Under the pieces are notes generated by a model. It saw only the letters and a list, made by a program, of their open reading frames with translations. It searched no databases and had not been told where the DNA came from. From NCBI RefSeq assembly GCF_026342355.1, contig NZ_JAPEMV010000002.1, positions 124,001 to 188,000 of the forward strand: DNA of 64,000 bases, written 5' to 3'. This document shows, piece after piece, positions 26,856 to 36,424 of the stretch. Made by a program: the position numbers and the translations under genes. This DNA comes from Streptomyces sp. NBC_00249 (lineage in GTDB: Bacteria; Actinomycetota; Actinomycetes; Streptomycetales; Streptomycetaceae). Each line of letters begins with the position of its first letter. Within the stretch, counting starts at the first letter, position 1.

Positions 26856-27835
26856 TGCGACGGTCCCTCGGCGGCCGGGTCGGCGCCGAAGTGGTCCCAG
26901 CCGCCGGTGCTGGTCCACGGGGCTCCGTCCACGGTGACCTGAGGCAGCGCGGAGCGGTGCTGGACCTCCCCGATGACCTTCCAGCGGGCCGGGAGCTTCA
27001 CGTCGGGCGGGAACGTCGCCACGATGGCGTGGTCCTCTCCCCCGGTGAGCACCCACTGGAGCGGGTCGACGCCGACGGCCTGGCCGATGTCGTGCATCTG
27101 GGTCGGGATGTCCACGGCCCCCGAGCGCACGTCGATGCGTACCTTGCTGGCCTCGGCGATGTGCCCGAGGTCGGCGATCAGGCCGTCGCTGACGTCGGTC
27201 ATGGCGGTGGCGCCGAGTCCGGCGGCCGCGGGGCCCGCGTGGTACGGGGGCTCGGGGCGGCGGTGCGCCTCGACGAAGGCGCGCGGGGAGCGGAAGCCGC
27301 GCGAGAGCACCGCGAAGCCGGCCGCGGACCAGCCGAGCCAGCCGGTGACGGCGACGACGTCGCCGGGCTGGGCGCCGGAGCGCAGCACGGGCTCGTGGTT
27401 GCGGAGGTCCCCGAGGGCGGTGATGGCGACGGTGATGGTGTCACCGCGCACGACGTCCCCGCCGACCACGGCGGCCCCCGCGACCTGGCATTCGTCGCGG
27501 ATGCCGTCCATCAGCTCGGTGGGCCAGGTCACCGGCAGCTCGGCCGGGACGACGAGGCCGAGCAGCAGTGCGGTCGGCACGGCGCCCATGGCGGCGATGT
27601 CGGCCAGGTTCTGCGCGGCGGCCTTGCGGCCGACGTCGTAGGCCGTGGACCAGTCGCGCCGGAAGTGCCTGCCTTCCAGCAGGATGTCGGTGCTCGCCAC
27701 GACCCGCCGGTCGGGGGCCGACACCACCGCGGCGTCGTCGCCCGGCCCGAGCCGGACCGCCGGTGTGGTGGTGAGCCGTGAGGTGAGCTCCCGAATGAGC
27801 CCGAACTCCCCCAGCTCGCCCACAGTGCCCTTCAT
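26852..27835 (-). CDS. thiL: Thiamine-monophosphate kinase
   Basis: Last step of thiamine pyrophosphate synthesis, ATP-dependent phosphorylation of thiamine monophosphate. The 327-residue protein has [20 protein letters not shown] and [14 protein letters not shown] near the N-terminus, [10 protein letters not shown] centrally and [19 protein letters not shown], all typical of the PurM-like ThiL family. The ATG at [14 protein letters not shown] is chosen over a longer start because GAAGGGGC precedes it. It forms an operon with thiD and diverges from the Lrp-type gene. No TPP riboswitch elements were recognised upstream. Confidence 0.95.
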   Translation of the reverse strand: MKGTVGELGEFGLIRELTSRLTTTPAVRLGPGDDAAVVSAPDRRVVASTDILLEGRHFRRDWSTAYDVGRKAAAQNLADIAAMGAVPTALLLGLVVPAELPVTWPTELMDGIRDECQVAGAAVVGGDVVRGDTITVAITALGDLRNHEPVLRSGAQPGDVVAVTGWLGWSAAGFAVLSRGFRSPRAFVEAHRRPEPPYHAGPAAAGLGATAMTDVSDGLIADLGHIAEASKVRIDVRSGAVDIPTQMHDIGQAVGVDPLQWVLTGGEDHAIVATFPPDVKLPARWKVIGEVQHRSALPQVTVDGAPWTSTGGWDHFGADPAAEGPSQ

Positions 27836-28080
27836 CGCTGTGCCCCTTCTCGGCAAGTCCGCTTGCGGTCGCGAGCCGTCACAGCTCTGGGTACCGTCAA
27901 CAGATACGTCAACTTCTGCTCTGCGTACGCCCCGCTGTGCGTGGCGCCGGGCCGGGGGGTCTCCCCGCGGCGCACGGCGACGCGGTACCGTGGCGTCCCT
28001 TCTTCCCCGGGCCCACCCGTTGTCCCCGGGCCCACCCGAAGATTAGGGGAAATGATCCTCGTGGCCGCCCTGGAGGTTCT

Positions 28081-28314
28081 GTGGTACAGGCGTACATCCT
28101 CATCCAGACAGAGGTGGGCAAGGCGTCGTTCGTCGCCGAGTCCATCAGCAAGATCGCGGGGGTGATCCAGGCCGAGGACGTGACGGGCCCGTACGACGTG
28201 ATCGTGCGCGCCCAGGCCGACACCGTGGACGACCTCGGCCGCATGGTCGTCGCCAAGGTCCAGCAGGTGGAGGGCATCACCCGCACCTTGACCTGCCCGG
28301 TGGTCCATCTGTAG
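28081..28314 (+). CDS. Stand-alone Lrp/AsnC ligand-binding domain
   Basis: A 77-residue protein consisting only of the RAM effector domain of Lrp/AsnC regulators (VQAYILIQTEVGKASFVAE, GVIQAEDVTGPYDVIVRAQA). The DNA-binding part is absent, so it may modulate partners by oligomerising with small ligands rather than bind DNA itself. The GTG start follows GGAGG by four bases. It starts about 245 bp from the divergent thiL gene and is followed 20 bp later by a lipoprotein gene on the same strand. Confidence 0.88.
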   Translation: MVQAYILIQTEVGKASFVAESISKIAGVIQAEDVTGPYDVIVRAQADTVDDLGRMVVAKVQQVEGITRTLTCPVVHL

Positions 28315-28334
28315 CCCCCGTCTACTCTTGGCCG

Positions 28335-28829
28335 GTGATGTCACTGCACCGTCGGCCGTTCCGTCTGCTGGCCATGTCCGCCGTCTCGGCCCTCGTGGCC
28401 CTCGTGGGCTGCGCTCCGGGGGATTCCGGTGCGCGGGTGGATCCGCCGCCCGCTCCGCCCGCCGACGTCGCGGGGCTCTGTGCGGCACTGCACAAGGAGC
28501 TCCCGGAGACGGTGGCAGGGCTGGCGCGGACCACCACCGAACCGGTGTCGGATCTGACCGCCGCGTGGGGCGGCTCGGCGATCGTACTGCGGTGCGGTAT
28601 CCCCAAGCCCCCCAAGATGGCGGATCCGAAGCAGGAGGGCGTGGAGGTGAACGGCGTCGGCTGGCTGCTGGAGAAGACGTCCGACGGCGGCTTCCGCTTC
28701 ACCACCGGGTCCCGCCTGGCGTACACGGAGGTGCAGGTCGACAAGGAGCATGCCACGGACGCGGGGATGCTGGTCGGTCTGTCCGCCGCGGTGGCCGAGG
28801 CCGTCCCCGTCGGCATCTCGTCCTACTGA
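28335..28829 (+). CDS. DUF3515 lipoprotein
   Basis: A 164-residue exported protein. A basic start (SLHRRPFRLL), hydrophobic core and LVALVGC lipobox indicate lipid attachment at Cys26 or thereabouts. The mature part matches DUF3515, with ADVAGLCAALHKELPETVAG and AIVLRCGIPKPPKM. The Cys residues in the mature domain could form a disulfide. Function is unknown. GTG and ATG lie next to each other at the start; neither has a strong ribosome site, so coupling to the preceding gene is likely. It converges with ddlA. Confidence 0.82.
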   Translation: MMSLHRRPFRLLAMSAVSALVALVGCAPGDSGARVDPPPAPPADVAGLCAALHKELPETVAGLARTTTEPVSDLTAAWGGSAIVLRCGIPKPPKMADPKQEGVEVNGVGWLLEKTSDGGFRFTTGSRLAYTEVQVDKEHATDAGMLVGLSAAVAEAVPVGISSY

Positions 28830-28830
28830 T

Positions 28831-28862
28831 CTCCGCGGGCCCCCTGCCGGGGTCCCGCGGAG
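28831..28862. terminator. Hairpin between the DUF3515 gene and ddlA
   Basis: A 14-bp stem with one mismatch (CTCCGCGGGCCCCC with GGGGTCCCGCGGAG) starts two bases after the lipoprotein stop. A second GC-rich inverted repeat (GCCGCCCG... / ...CGGGCGG, about 28878-28922) follows and may serve the convergent ddlA. Confidence 0.65.
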
Positions 28863-28945
28863 CTCGCCTCGCTCACACCGCCGCCCGTCGGCCGCGCCCC
28901 TGGGGGCGGGCCGGCGGGCGGTCGGCTGTACGGGGCCGGGCTGCT

Positions 28946-30103
28946 CTAGCGCAGCCCGGTGGAGCGGCGCAGGGCCGCCTGGATCAGGAGGTCCACCAGC
29001 TCCTGGTACTCGATGCCCGACTCCTGCCACATGCGCGGGTACATGGAGATGGGGGTGAAGCCCGGCATGGTGTTGATCTCGTTGATCACGAACTCGCCGT
29101 CCTCCGTGAGGAAGAAGTCGGCGCGCACCAGACCCTCGCAGGAGGCGGCCTCGAAGGCCTCGACCGCGAGCTTCTGGACCTCGGCGGTCTGCTCCGCGGT
29201 GAGCGGGGCGGGCACGAGTCCGGCGGCGGAGTCGATGTACTTCGCCTCGAAGTCGTAGAAGTCGTGGCTGGAGACCGGGGGGATCTCGGCGGGCGCGCTG
29301 GCGCGCGGTCCGTCCTCGAACTCCAGGACGCCGCACTCGATCTCGCGGCCGCGCAGCAGCGCCTCCACGATGATCTTCGGGTCGTGGCGGCGGGCCTCGC
29401 GGACCGCGGCCTCCAGGCCGGAGGCGTCGTCCACCTTGGTGATGCCGATGGAGGAGCCGGCCCGGGCGGGCTTGATGAACAGCGGCCAGCCGTGCTCGCC
29501 GGCGAAGTCCAGGATCTTCGCGGTGGCGGCGGCCTGGTCGGCCTCCCACTCGCGGGGGCGGATGGTCACGTACGGGCCGACCTTCAGCCCGAAGGAGGTG
29601 AACACCCGCTTCATGTAGTCCTTGTCCTGGCCGACGGCCGAGGCGAGGACGCCCGAGCCGACGTACGGGATCCCGGACAGCTCCAGGAGGCCCTGGAGGG
29701 TGCCGTCCTCGCCGTAGGGGCCGTGCAGCACGGGGAAGACGACGTCGACCTCGCCCAGGGCCTTGGGAACGGCGCCCGGTTCGGTGTAGACGACCTCGCG
29801 GCTGGCGGGGTCCACGGACAGGACGACGCTGCCTTCCGGGGAGTCCGTGAGGGACTCCACGTCGGGCAGGGACCGGTCGCTGATGGCCATGCGCTCGGGC
29901 TCGTCGGCCGTCAGGGCCCACCGGCCGTCCGTGGTGATGCCGATGGGCAGCACCTCGTACTTGGCGCGGTCGATGGAGCGCAGCACGGCGCCCGCGGTGA
30001 CGACCGAGATGGCGTGTTCCGAGCTGCGGCCGCCGAACACGACGGCCACGCGGGGCTTGCGGCCCTGCTGCTCAGGGGTCTGGGGGAGGTTCTCGCTGCT
30101 CAT
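28946..30103 (-). CDS. ddlA: D-alanine--D-alanine ligase
   Basis: ATP-grasp enzyme of peptidoglycan precursor synthesis joining two D-alanines. The 385-residue protein has VAVVFGGRSSEHAISVVTA at the N-terminus, HGPYGEDGTLQGLLEL, the ATP-binding KPARAGSSIGITKV, and NEINTMPGFTPISMYP at the C-terminus, all family motifs. A start at MSSENLPQ is preferred over one eight codons upstream. It is separated from gpsA by 39 bp on the same strand, so the plsC-gpsA-ddlA set may be one transcript. Confidence 0.95.
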   Translation of the reverse strand: MSSENLPQTPEQQGRKPRVAVVFGGRSSEHAISVVTAGAVLRSIDRAKYEVLPIGITTDGRWALTADEPERMAISDRSLPDVESLTDSPEGSVVLSVDPASREVVYTEPGAVPKALGEVDVVFPVLHGPYGEDGTLQGLLELSGIPYVGSGVLASAVGQDKDYMKRVFTSFGLKVGPYVTIRPREWEADQAAATAKILDFAGEHGWPLFIKPARAGSSIGITKVDDASGLEAAVREARRHDPKIIVEALLRGREIECGVLEFEDGPRASAPAEIPPVSSHDFYDFEAKYIDSAAGLVPAPLTAEQTAEVQKLAVEAFEAASCEGLVRADFFLTEDGEFVINEINTMPGFTPISMYPRMWQESGIEYQELVDLLIQAALRRSTGLR

Positions 30104-30142
30104 ATCGCCACGAGGGTACCCGCTCAAGCGTCCGGAAAGGAC

Positions 30143-31153
30143 TCAGCGGCGTTCCGGTTTGGCGCTGCGCCCCATCAGTTCCTTCAGGGCGACCAGCGTG
30201 GGCTTGCCGTGGTGGACGATGTCGACGACCGTGTCGGTGATCGGCATGTCCACGCCGTGGCGGCGCGCCAGATCCGCCACGGACTGGCAGGACTTGACGC
30301 CCTCGGCGGTCTGCTTGGTGACCGCGATGGTCTCCTCCAGGGTCATCCCGCGGCCCAGGTTCGTGCCGAACGTGTGGTTGCGGGAGAGCGGCGAGGAGCA
30401 GGTGGCGACCAGGTCGCCGAGGCCCGCGAGGCCGGAGAAGGTGAGCGGGTCGGCGCCCATCGCGAGGCCCAGGCGGGTGGCTTCGGCCAGGCCCCGGGTG
30501 ATGAGCGAGCCCTTGGTGTTGTCGCCCAGTCCCATGCCGTCCGCGATGCCGACGGCGAGGCCGATGACGTTCTTGACGGCGCCGCCGAGCTCGCAGCCGA
30601 TGACGTCGGTGCTCGTGTACGGGCGGAAGTACGGGGTGTGGCAGGCGGCCTGGAGGCGCTGGGCCACGGCCTCGTCCACGCAGGCGACGACGGACGCGGC
30701 GGGCTGGCGGGCGACGATCTCACGGGCCAGGTTGGGGCCGGTGACCACGGCGACGCGCTCGGCGGGGACCTTGGCCACCTCCTCGATGACCTCGCTCATC
30801 CGCTTGGCGGTGCCGAGTTCGATGCCCTTCATCAGGGAGACGAGCACGGCGTCGGCGGGCAGCAGCGGGGCCCACTCCGCCAGGTTGGCGCGCAGGGTCT
30901 GCGAGGGGATGGCGAGGACCGCGAAGTCGGCTCCGCGGGCGGCCTCGGCCGCGTCCGTGGTGGCCCGGATGTTCGCGGGCAGTTCGACGTCGGGGAAGTA
31001 GTCCGGGTTGGTCCGGCCGGTGTTGATGGCGTCGACCAGCTCCTGGCGGCGGCCCCACAGGGTCACCTCGCAGCCGGCGTCGGCGAGCACCATCCCGAAG
31101 GCGGTGCCCCACGATCCGGTTCCGAAGACGACGGCCTTCACGGGACGTGTCAC
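30143..31153 (-). CDS. gpsA: Glycerol-3-phosphate dehydrogenase [NAD(P)+]
   Basis: Makes sn-glycerol-3-phosphate from dihydroxyacetone phosphate for phospholipid synthesis. The 336-residue protein has the dinucleotide-binding GTGSWGTAFGMVLAD at residues 11-25, KGIELGTAKRMSEVI, CELGGAVKNVIGLAVG and a C-terminal TFSGLAGLGDLVATC region. The GTG start overlaps the plsC stop (GTGA), indicating translational coupling. The pairing with an acyltransferase that uses glycerol-3-phosphate-derived lipids makes metabolic sense. Confidence 0.95.
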   Translation of the reverse strand: MTRPVKAVVFGTGSWGTAFGMVLADAGCEVTLWGRRQELVDAINTGRTNPDYFPDVELPANIRATTDAAEAARGADFAVLAIPSQTLRANLAEWAPLLPADAVLVSLMKGIELGTAKRMSEVIEEVAKVPAERVAVVTGPNLAREIVARQPAASVVACVDEAVAQRLQAACHTPYFRPYTSTDVIGCELGGAVKNVIGLAVGIADGMGLGDNTKGSLITRGLAEATRLGLAMGADPLTFSGLAGLGDLVATCSSPLSRNHTFGTNLGRGMTLEETIAVTKQTAEGVKSCQSVADLARRHGVDMPITDTVVDIVHHGKPTLVALKELMGRSAKPERR

Positions 31154-31902
31154 TTCTTGCCCTCCCCCGCGGCGTTGCGCCGCTGCTGCGCCCTGGCCTT
31201 GCGGTGGTCGTACGGCTGCGCGGGAGCACTCTCGCCGCGCAGTTCCTCCAGGAGCCCGGTGATGGCCGCCATGATGACCTCCGTGGCCTCCTTGAGGACC
31301 TCCGGAGTGGGTTCGCGGTCGTAGTACGCCGAGAGGTCCACGGGCGGTCCTGCGAGCACCTGGAGGGTCTTGCGGGGGAACAGGCTGACCTTGTTCTCCT
31401 TGGCATAGGGCGGCATCGCGAGATTCGCGCCCCACTGGGCCACCGGAATGACGGGCGCCTTGGTGATCAGTGCCACGCGCGCGGCGCCGGTCTTGCCCGC
31501 CATCGGCCACATCTCCGGGTCACGGGTCAGCGTGCCTTCCGGGTAAAAGGCGACGCATTCACCGCGCTCGATCGCGTCCACGGCGGCCCGGAATGCGTCC
31601 AGGGCGTTGGTGGTCTCGCGGTAGACGGGGATCTGGCCGGATCCGCGCAGGATCATGCCGACGAATGGCACCTTGAAGAGTCCGGCCTTGGCGAGCAATC
31701 GGGGCACCCGGCCGGTGTTGTACTGGAAGTGCGCGTAGGACAGCGGGTCCAGATACGAGTTGTGATTGACCGCGGTGATAAATCCGCCGTCGGCCGGAAT
31801 GTGCTCCATTCCCCGCCAGTCCCGCTTGAAGAGCACTACCAGCGGCGGTTTCGCGATGACCGCGGCCAAGCGGTACCAGAAGCCGATTCTGCGGCGGGAC
31901 AC
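31150..31902 (-). CDS. plsC: 1-acyl-sn-glycerol-3-phosphate acyltransferase
   Basis: Membrane-associated acyltransferase of 250 residues making phosphatidic acid. The catalytic NHNSYLD (an NHX4D box) is near residue 46 and the FYPEGTLT motif near residue 119. The C-terminal 30 residues are basic and probably disordered (RKARAQQRRNAAGEGKK). GTG start with AGGAAGG eight bases upstream. It is first in the plsC-gpsA-ddlA order and diverges from cofC. Confidence 0.93.
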   Translation of the reverse strand: MSRRRIGFWYRLAAVIAKPPLVVLFKRDWRGMEHIPADGGFITAVNHNSYLDPLSYAHFQYNTGRVPRLLAKAGLFKVPFVGMILRGSGQIPVYRETTNALDAFRAAVDAIERGECVAFYPEGTLTRDPEMWPMAGKTGAARVALITKAPVIPVAQWGANLAMPPYAKENKVSLFPRKTLQVLAGPPVDLSAYYDREPTPEVLKEATEVIMAAITGLLEELRGESAPAQPYDHRKARAQQRRNAAGEGKK

Positions 31903-32091
31903 TCGGACACCTTCCTCTAGGACCGGTGCGCGGCTTGGGCACCTCGTCGGCCGGACAAGTGTCGCCCCAGGTCCGGTCTCTGTCGAGGACACCGTACGCC
32001 CCGCTCGGACCACCGGTGCCCCCTGCGGGCGGCAGGAGGCGACAATGGGCCGACTGATGACCGGGCCATGACCTTCTGATGGCCGGGGCGG

Positions 32092-32949
32092 GTGCGGGAG
32101 CGCACCGGAGGGAAGGGGCCCGTCACGAACGCCGTCTGGAGTCTGGTGGTCCCCCTGAAGCCCTTGGCGCTGGCCAAGAGCCGGCTGGCGGCGGCCGTCG
32201 GCGCCTCCCGTCCCGGGCTCGCACTGGCATTCGCGCTGGACACCGTGGCGGGGGCCCTGGCCTGCTCTTCCGTCGCGGATGTGGTGGTCGTCACGGACGA
32301 CGCCCGGGCGGGCGCGGAGCTGGCCAGGCTGGGGGCGCGGATCCTTCCCGACGCCCCGGGCGCGGGGCTGAACGCGGCGCTGGACCACGGGGCGCGGGCG
32401 GTACGGGCGGGGCGTCCCGGTTCCCCGGTGGCCGCGATGAACGCGGACCTGCCCGCACTGCGGCCGCCGGAATTGCTACGCGTGCTCGATACCGCCTCGG
32501 TATTTCCCCGGGCATTTCTGGCGGATGCGGCAAGAATCGGGACGACCCTGCTTTCCGCCGGCCCGGACATGGAATTGGCACCTGCGTTCGGCGGTCCGTC
32601 GCGGGCCCGGCATTCGGCGTCGGGAGCGGTGGAAATCGCCCTGCCGGACGTGGAGAGCGTGCGCCGGGACGTGGACACGGGCGCGGACCTGCGTACGGCC
32701 CTCACCCTCGGTGTGGGCCGTCACACGGCCCGATACAGTGCCCGTATGCAGGCGACCGCGTACACGTACGACTCCCAGACCCGCAGCGGCAGTGTGCTGC
32801 TCGACGACGGCACCCCGGTGCCCTTCGAGGCGGCGGCCTTCGATGCGGGCGGCCTGCGGCTGCTGCGGCCGGGTCAGCGGGTCCGCATCGAGACCGACGG
32901 CGAGGGCGCGGCCCTGCGCGTCACCCTGGTCACCCTCCAGACCTTCTGA
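32092..32949 (+). CDS. cofC: CofC-type guanylyltransferase fused to a small barrel-like domain
   Basis: Residues about 12-210 match CofC/FbiD, the nucleotidyltransferase that activates the phospholactate or phosphoenolpyruvate moiety with GTP in F420 synthesis: SLVVPLKPLALAKSRLA, VVVVTDDARAGAELARLGA and AAMNADLPALRP are visible. From Met219 a separate-looking domain of 67 residues follows (TYDSQTRSGSVLLDDG, LRPGQRVRIETDGEG), resembling a cold-shock or OB-type beta barrel. There is no stop between them. The GTG start lacks a convincing ribosome site; GGAGGGAAGGGG lies ten codons in but is not followed by a standard start codon. The fused tail could also be translated alone from Met219. Confidence 0.82.
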   Translation: MRERTGGKGPVTNAVWSLVVPLKPLALAKSRLAAAVGASRPGLALAFALDTVAGALACSSVADVVVVTDDARAGAELARLGARILPDAPGAGLNAALDHGARAVRAGRPGSPVAAMNADLPALRPPELLRVLDTASVFPRAFLADAARIGTTLLSAGPDMELAPAFGGPSRARHSASGAVEIALPDVESVRRDVDTGADLRTALTLGVGRHTARYSARMQATAYTYDSQTRSGSVLLDDGTPVPFEAAAFDAGGLRLLRPGQRVRIETDGEGAALRVTLVTLQTF

Positions 32950-32995
32950 CCCGCAGGCCGGCCACACCCCGCGCGACCTGCGCGGAACGCACCGC

Positions 32996-33027
32996 GGGCC
33001 GGCTTCCCCCAGGGAAGAAGCCGGCCC
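32996..33027. terminator. Hairpin between convergent cofC and hupS
   Basis: Perfect 11-bp stem (GGGCCGGCTTC / GAAGCCGGCCC) with a ten-base loop, between the stops of the two convergent genes. Probably used from both sides. Confidence 0.7.
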
Positions 33028-33047
33028 GGCGTGTGTGACTCGTGCCC

Positions 33048-33740
33048 CTACTTCTTGCGGGCGGTGGTCTTCTTCGCGGTGGCCTTGCGCACAGCCGTCT
33101 TCTTGGCGGGCGCCTTCGTCGCGGTGGCCTTCTTGGCCGCCGGGGCGGTCTTCTTCGCGGTGGCGGTGGCCTTCTTGGCCGTCGCCGCGACCTTCTTGGC
33201 CGGGGCCGCCTTCTTCGCCGTCGTCGCGGCCTTCTTCGCGACGGTGGTCTTCGCGGCGGTCTTCTTCACGGTCGCCGTGGTCTTGCGCGCCGTGGTCTTC
33301 TTCACCGTGGCCGTGGCCTTCTTCGCGACCGCCGTCTTCGCGGCGGCCTTCTTGGCCGTGGTGGCCTTCTTCGCGGCGGCCTTCTTGACGGTGGCGGAAG
33401 CGCCACCGGTCAGGCTGCCCTTGGGGGCCTTCTTCACGGCGACCTCGTCGCCCTTGGGGAGCTTCTTGGTACCGCTGACCAGGTCCTTGAAGCCCTGGCC
33501 CGCGCGGAAACGGGGGACGGAGGTCTTCTTGACCCGGACGCGCTCACCCGTCTGCGGGTTGCGGGCGTAGCGGGCCGGCCGGTCGACCTTCTCGAACGAG
33601 CCGAAGCCCGTGACCGAGACCCGGTCGCCCGCGACGACCGCGCGGACCATGGCGTCCAGTACCGCGTCGACAGCGTCCGCGGCCTGCTGACGGCCGCCCA
33701 GCTTGTCGGCAATCGCTTCTACGAGCTGCGCCTTGTTCAC
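33048..33740 (-). CDS. hupS: Nucleoid protein HupS, HU with lysine-rich tail
   Basis: The N-terminal 95 residues are a DNA-bending HU domain (NKAQLVEAIADKLG, VSVTGFGSFEKVDRPARYARNPQTG). The remaining 135 or so are an Ala/Lys/Thr-rich histone H1-like tail built from repeated A-K-K units. This two-part architecture is specific to actinobacterial HU. In S. coelicolor HupS condenses spore chromosomes. The GTG start follows GGGGAAG closely. Length (230 residues) is near that of known HupS. The basic tail probably varies in repeat number between strains. Confidence 0.95.
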   Translation of the reverse strand: MNKAQLVEAIADKLGGRQQAADAVDAVLDAMVRAVVAGDRVSVTGFGSFEKVDRPARYARNPQTGERVRVKKTSVPRFRAGQGFKDLVSGTKKLPKGDEVAVKKAPKGSLTGGASATVKKAAAKKATTAKKAAAKTAVAKKATATVKKTTARKTTATVKKTAAKTTVAKKAATTAKKAAPAKKVAATAKKATATAKKTAPAAKKATATKAPAKKTAVRKATAKKTTARKK

Positions 33741-33884
33741 GTCTTCCCCTTCGGAGACTTCGCCAGAACGAATGTGTTCAAGCTTATTTCGCACGTTAGG
33801 CGGATATATACCGCAAATCAAACACGAAACGGGCTAATCACCCTAGTGCCGCAACGATGTAGGCCGTTACGGAGTTCCTTCGCA

Positions 33885-34112
33885 TCAGTCGCCTTCAGGG
33901 AATCGACCCTCGTCGAGGTCCTTCATCAACCTGTCCAGGCGCCTTGCCGCATCGGCGAGATCATGCTTCGCCGTGGCAGTGGCGACCAACAGCTTCCGGG
34001 ACAGCGCCATCCTTACGCCCTCCGGGACTTGCAGTGTGCGCACCCTTGTGTGTGCTTCTTTCAACCGGTCCGCGACGAGTTCGTAGAGCTCGAGTTGACT
34101 GTCGCGTTCCAT
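33885..34112 (-). CDS. Small helical protein of unknown function
   Basis: A 75-residue charged protein (MERDSQLELYELVADRLKE) predicted to be mostly helical, with no membrane segment or cysteine. The ATG is preferred over a longer frame whose N-terminal residues look non-coding. It lies between leuD and hupS on the same strand, after the leuCD terminator, so it probably has its own promoter. I recall similar short proteins at this place in other Streptomyces but no function. Confidence 0.6.
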   Translation of the reverse strand: MERDSQLELYELVADRLKEAHTRVRTLQVPEGVRMALSRKLLVATATAKHDLADAARRLDRLMKDLDEGRFPEGD

Positions 34113-34167
34113 GCACAGATTGTGCCATCTGGGGCGAGTTGTCGCCTCACGGGGCCTCAACATACGG

Positions 34168-34199
34168 CTGTGCCCCCCGCCGGAAGGCGGGGGGCACAG
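34168..34199 (-). terminator. Terminator after leuCD
   Basis: Perfect 14-bp stem (CTGTGCCCCCCGCC / GGCGGGGGGCACAG) with a GGAA loop, 51 bp beyond the leuD stop. Confidence 0.8.
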
Positions 34200-34249
34200 T
34201 GTTGCCGATGTGATCACCCGGGGGTGAATAAGCGCTGATCAGGCTGGAA

Positions 34250-34843
34250 TCAAGCCCGAATCGTACGCGGCTTGAAGGCCGGGCGAGTGCTTTCGTAGGT
34301 GTCGATGTCCCCTTCGTTCTGAAGGGTGAGCGAGATGTCGTCCAGACCCTCCAGCAGACGCCAGCGGGCGTTGTCGTCGAGTTCGAACTCGGCCTCGACG
34401 CCTTCCGCTCGGACCTTGCGGTCGACCAGGTCCACGGTGATCTCGGCCGTGGGGTCGGCCTCGGTGATCTCCCACAGCCTGTCGACGGTCTCCTGCGGCA
34501 GGACCACCGTCAGCAGACCGTTCTTCAGCGAGTTGCCGCGGAAGATGTCGGCGAAGCGGGAGGAGATGACCGTCTTGAAGCCGAAGTTCTGCAGGGCCCA
34601 GACGGCGTGTTCGCGCGAGGAACCGGTGCCGAAGTCGGGACCGGCGACCAGGACGGTCGCACCGGCGCGCTCCGGGCGGTTCGTGATGAACTCGGGGTCC
34701 TTGCGCCAGGCCTCGAAGAGCCCGTCCTCGAACCCGTCACGGGTGATCTTCTTCAGCCAGTGGGCCGGGATGATCTGGTCGGTGTCGACGTTGCTGCGGC
34801 GCAGCGGGACGGCCCGGCCGGTGTGGGTGGTGAAGGCTTCCAT
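34250..34843 (-). CDS. leuD: 3-isopropylmalate dehydratase small subunit
   Basis: Partner of LeuC in isomerising 2-isopropylmalate to 3-isopropylmalate in leucine synthesis. The 197-residue subunit has [20 protein letters not shown] near the N-terminus and [14 protein letters not shown] in the middle, both diagnostic. It follows leuC with only three bases between, so the two are cotranscribed and coupled. Confidence 0.96.
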   Translation of the reverse strand: MEAFTTHTGRAVPLRRSNVDTDQIIPAHWLKKITRDGFEDGLFEAWRKDPEFITNRPERAGATVLVAGPDFGTGSSREHAVWALQNFGFKTVISSRFADIFRGNSLKNGLLTVVLPQETVDRLWEITEADPTAEITVDLVDRKVRAEGVEAEFELDDNARWRLLEGLDDISLTLQNEGDIDTYESTRPAFKPRTIRA

Positions 34844-34846
34844 GGT

Positions 34847-36271
34847 TCAGACTCCGGCGGTCGCGGTGGCGTCGGACAGGTCGGCGGGCGAGGCCAGATG
34901 GCCCAGCACCGCGGTGGCGGCGGCCACCTGCGGGGAGACCAGGTGGGTCCGCCCGCCCTTGCCCTGCCGGCCCTCGAAGTTGCGGTTGGAGGTGGACGCG
35001 GAGCGCTCACCGGGCGCCAACTGGTCGGGGTTCATGCCCAGGCACATCGAGCAGCCCGCGTGCCGCCATTCGGCGCCGGCCTCCTTGAAGACCTTGTCCA
35101 GGCCCTCCTCCACGGCCTGCAGCGCGACCCGCACCGAGCCGGGGACGACCAGCATCCGTACGCCGTCGGCGACTTTGCGGCCCTCGATGATCCCGGCGAC
35201 GGCGCGCAGGTCCTCGATGCGGCCGTTGGTGCAGGAACCTACGAAGACGGTGTCGACGCGGATCTCGCGCAGCGGCTGTCCCGCGGTCAACCCCATGTAC
35301 TCCAGGGCCTTTTCGGCCGCGTGGCGCTCCGAAGCGTCCTCGTACGAAGCCGGGTCGGGGACGTTGGCCGACAGCGGCGCGCCCTGGCCCGGGTTGGTGC
35401 CCCAGGTGACGAACGGGGACAGCGTGGCACCGTCGATGACGACCTCGGCGTCGAAGACCGCGTCCTCGTCGGTGCGCAGGGTCTTCCAGTACGCGACCGC
35501 CGCGTCCCAGTCCTCGCCCACGGGGGCGTGGTCGCGGCCCTCGAGGTAGTCGAAGGTGGTCTGGTCGGGGGCGATCATGCCCGCGCGGGCGCCGGCCTCG
35601 ATCGACATGTTGCAGATGGTCATGCGGGCTTCCATCGAGAGCTTCTCGACGGCCTCGCCGCGGTATTCCAGGATGTACCCCTGGCCGCCGCCGGTGCCGA
35701 TCTTGGCGATGATCGCCAGGATCAGGTCCTTGGCGGTGACGCCCTCGGCCAGCTCGCCGGTGACGGTGATCGCCATCGTCTTGGGGCGGGCCAGCGGCAG
35801 CGTCTGGGTGGCCAGCACGTGCTCGACCTGGCTGGTACCGATGCCGAAGGCCAGCGCGCCGAAGGCGCCGTGGGTGGAGGTGTGGGAGTCGCCGCAGACC
35901 ACCGTGGTGCCCGGCTGGGTCAGGCCCAGCTGCGGTCCCACGACGTGGACGACGCCCTGCTCGACGTCACCCAGCGAGTGCAGGCGGACACCGAACTCGG
36001 CGCAGTTCTTGCGCAGCGTCTCCAGCTGGGCCCGGGAGACCGGGTCCGCGATCGGCTTGTCGATGTCGATGGTGGGGGTGTTGTGGTCCTCGGTCGCGAT
36101 GGTGAGGTCGAGGCGTCGGACCTTGCGGCCGGCCTGGCGCAGGCCGTCGAAGGCCTGCGGGCTGGTCACCTCGTGCAGCAGGTGCAGATCGATGAAGAGG
36201 AGATCGGGCTCGCCCTCGGCGCGCCGGACGACATGGTCGTCCCAGACCTTCTCCGCGAGTGTCCTACCCAT
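34847..36271 (-). CDS. leuC: 3-isopropylmalate dehydratase large subunit
   Basis: Iron-sulfur aconitase-family enzyme of leucine synthesis, 474 residues. The [4Fe-4S] ligands are visible in [14 protein letters not shown] and [31 protein letters not shown] is the substrate region. It is first in the leuC-leuD operon and faces the regulator ndgR, which in S. coelicolor activates or controls leucine genes. A candidate operator lies in the shared gap. Confidence 0.96.
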   Translation of the reverse strand: MGRTLAEKVWDDHVVRRAEGEPDLLFIDLHLLHEVTSPQAFDGLRQAGRKVRRLDLTIATEDHNTPTIDIDKPIADPVSRAQLETLRKNCAEFGVRLHSLGDVEQGVVHVVGPQLGLTQPGTTVVCGDSHTSTHGAFGALAFGIGTSQVEHVLATQTLPLARPKTMAITVTGELAEGVTAKDLILAIIAKIGTGGGQGYILEYRGEAVEKLSMEARMTICNMSIEAGARAGMIAPDQTTFDYLEGRDHAPVGEDWDAAVAYWKTLRTDEDAVFDAEVVIDGATLSPFVTWGTNPGQGAPLSANVPDPASYEDASERHAAEKALEYMGLTAGQPLREIRVDTVFVGSCTNGRIEDLRAVAGIIEGRKVADGVRMLVVPGSVRVALQAVEEGLDKVFKEAGAEWRHAGCSMCLGMNPDQLAPGERSASTSNRNFEGRQGKGGRTHLVSPQVAAATAVLGHLASPADLSDATATAGV

Positions 36272-36424
36272 CGCTTTCCCTCCGGCCGGCCGGTTGTGCC
36301 GGCGCTTATTAGAGATCTGTTGCGCCTGATCGCCCGCTTCCCCCGTGCGGAACGACGGCTCGGACCCAGTGGTTCGTGGACCCGCACATACAGACTCGCT
36401 GGTTCTTGGAAAAATTGAACTTGC

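Noticed and set aside
27836..28080. TPP riboswitch ahead of thiL
   Set aside because: I looked for the CTGAGA and related conserved segments on the minus strand and did not find a convincing set.
32746..32949. Separate cold-shock gene after cofC
   Set aside because: No stop codon divides it from cofC and there is no ribosome site before Met219, so it is annotated as part of the same protein; the alternative is kept as a finding.
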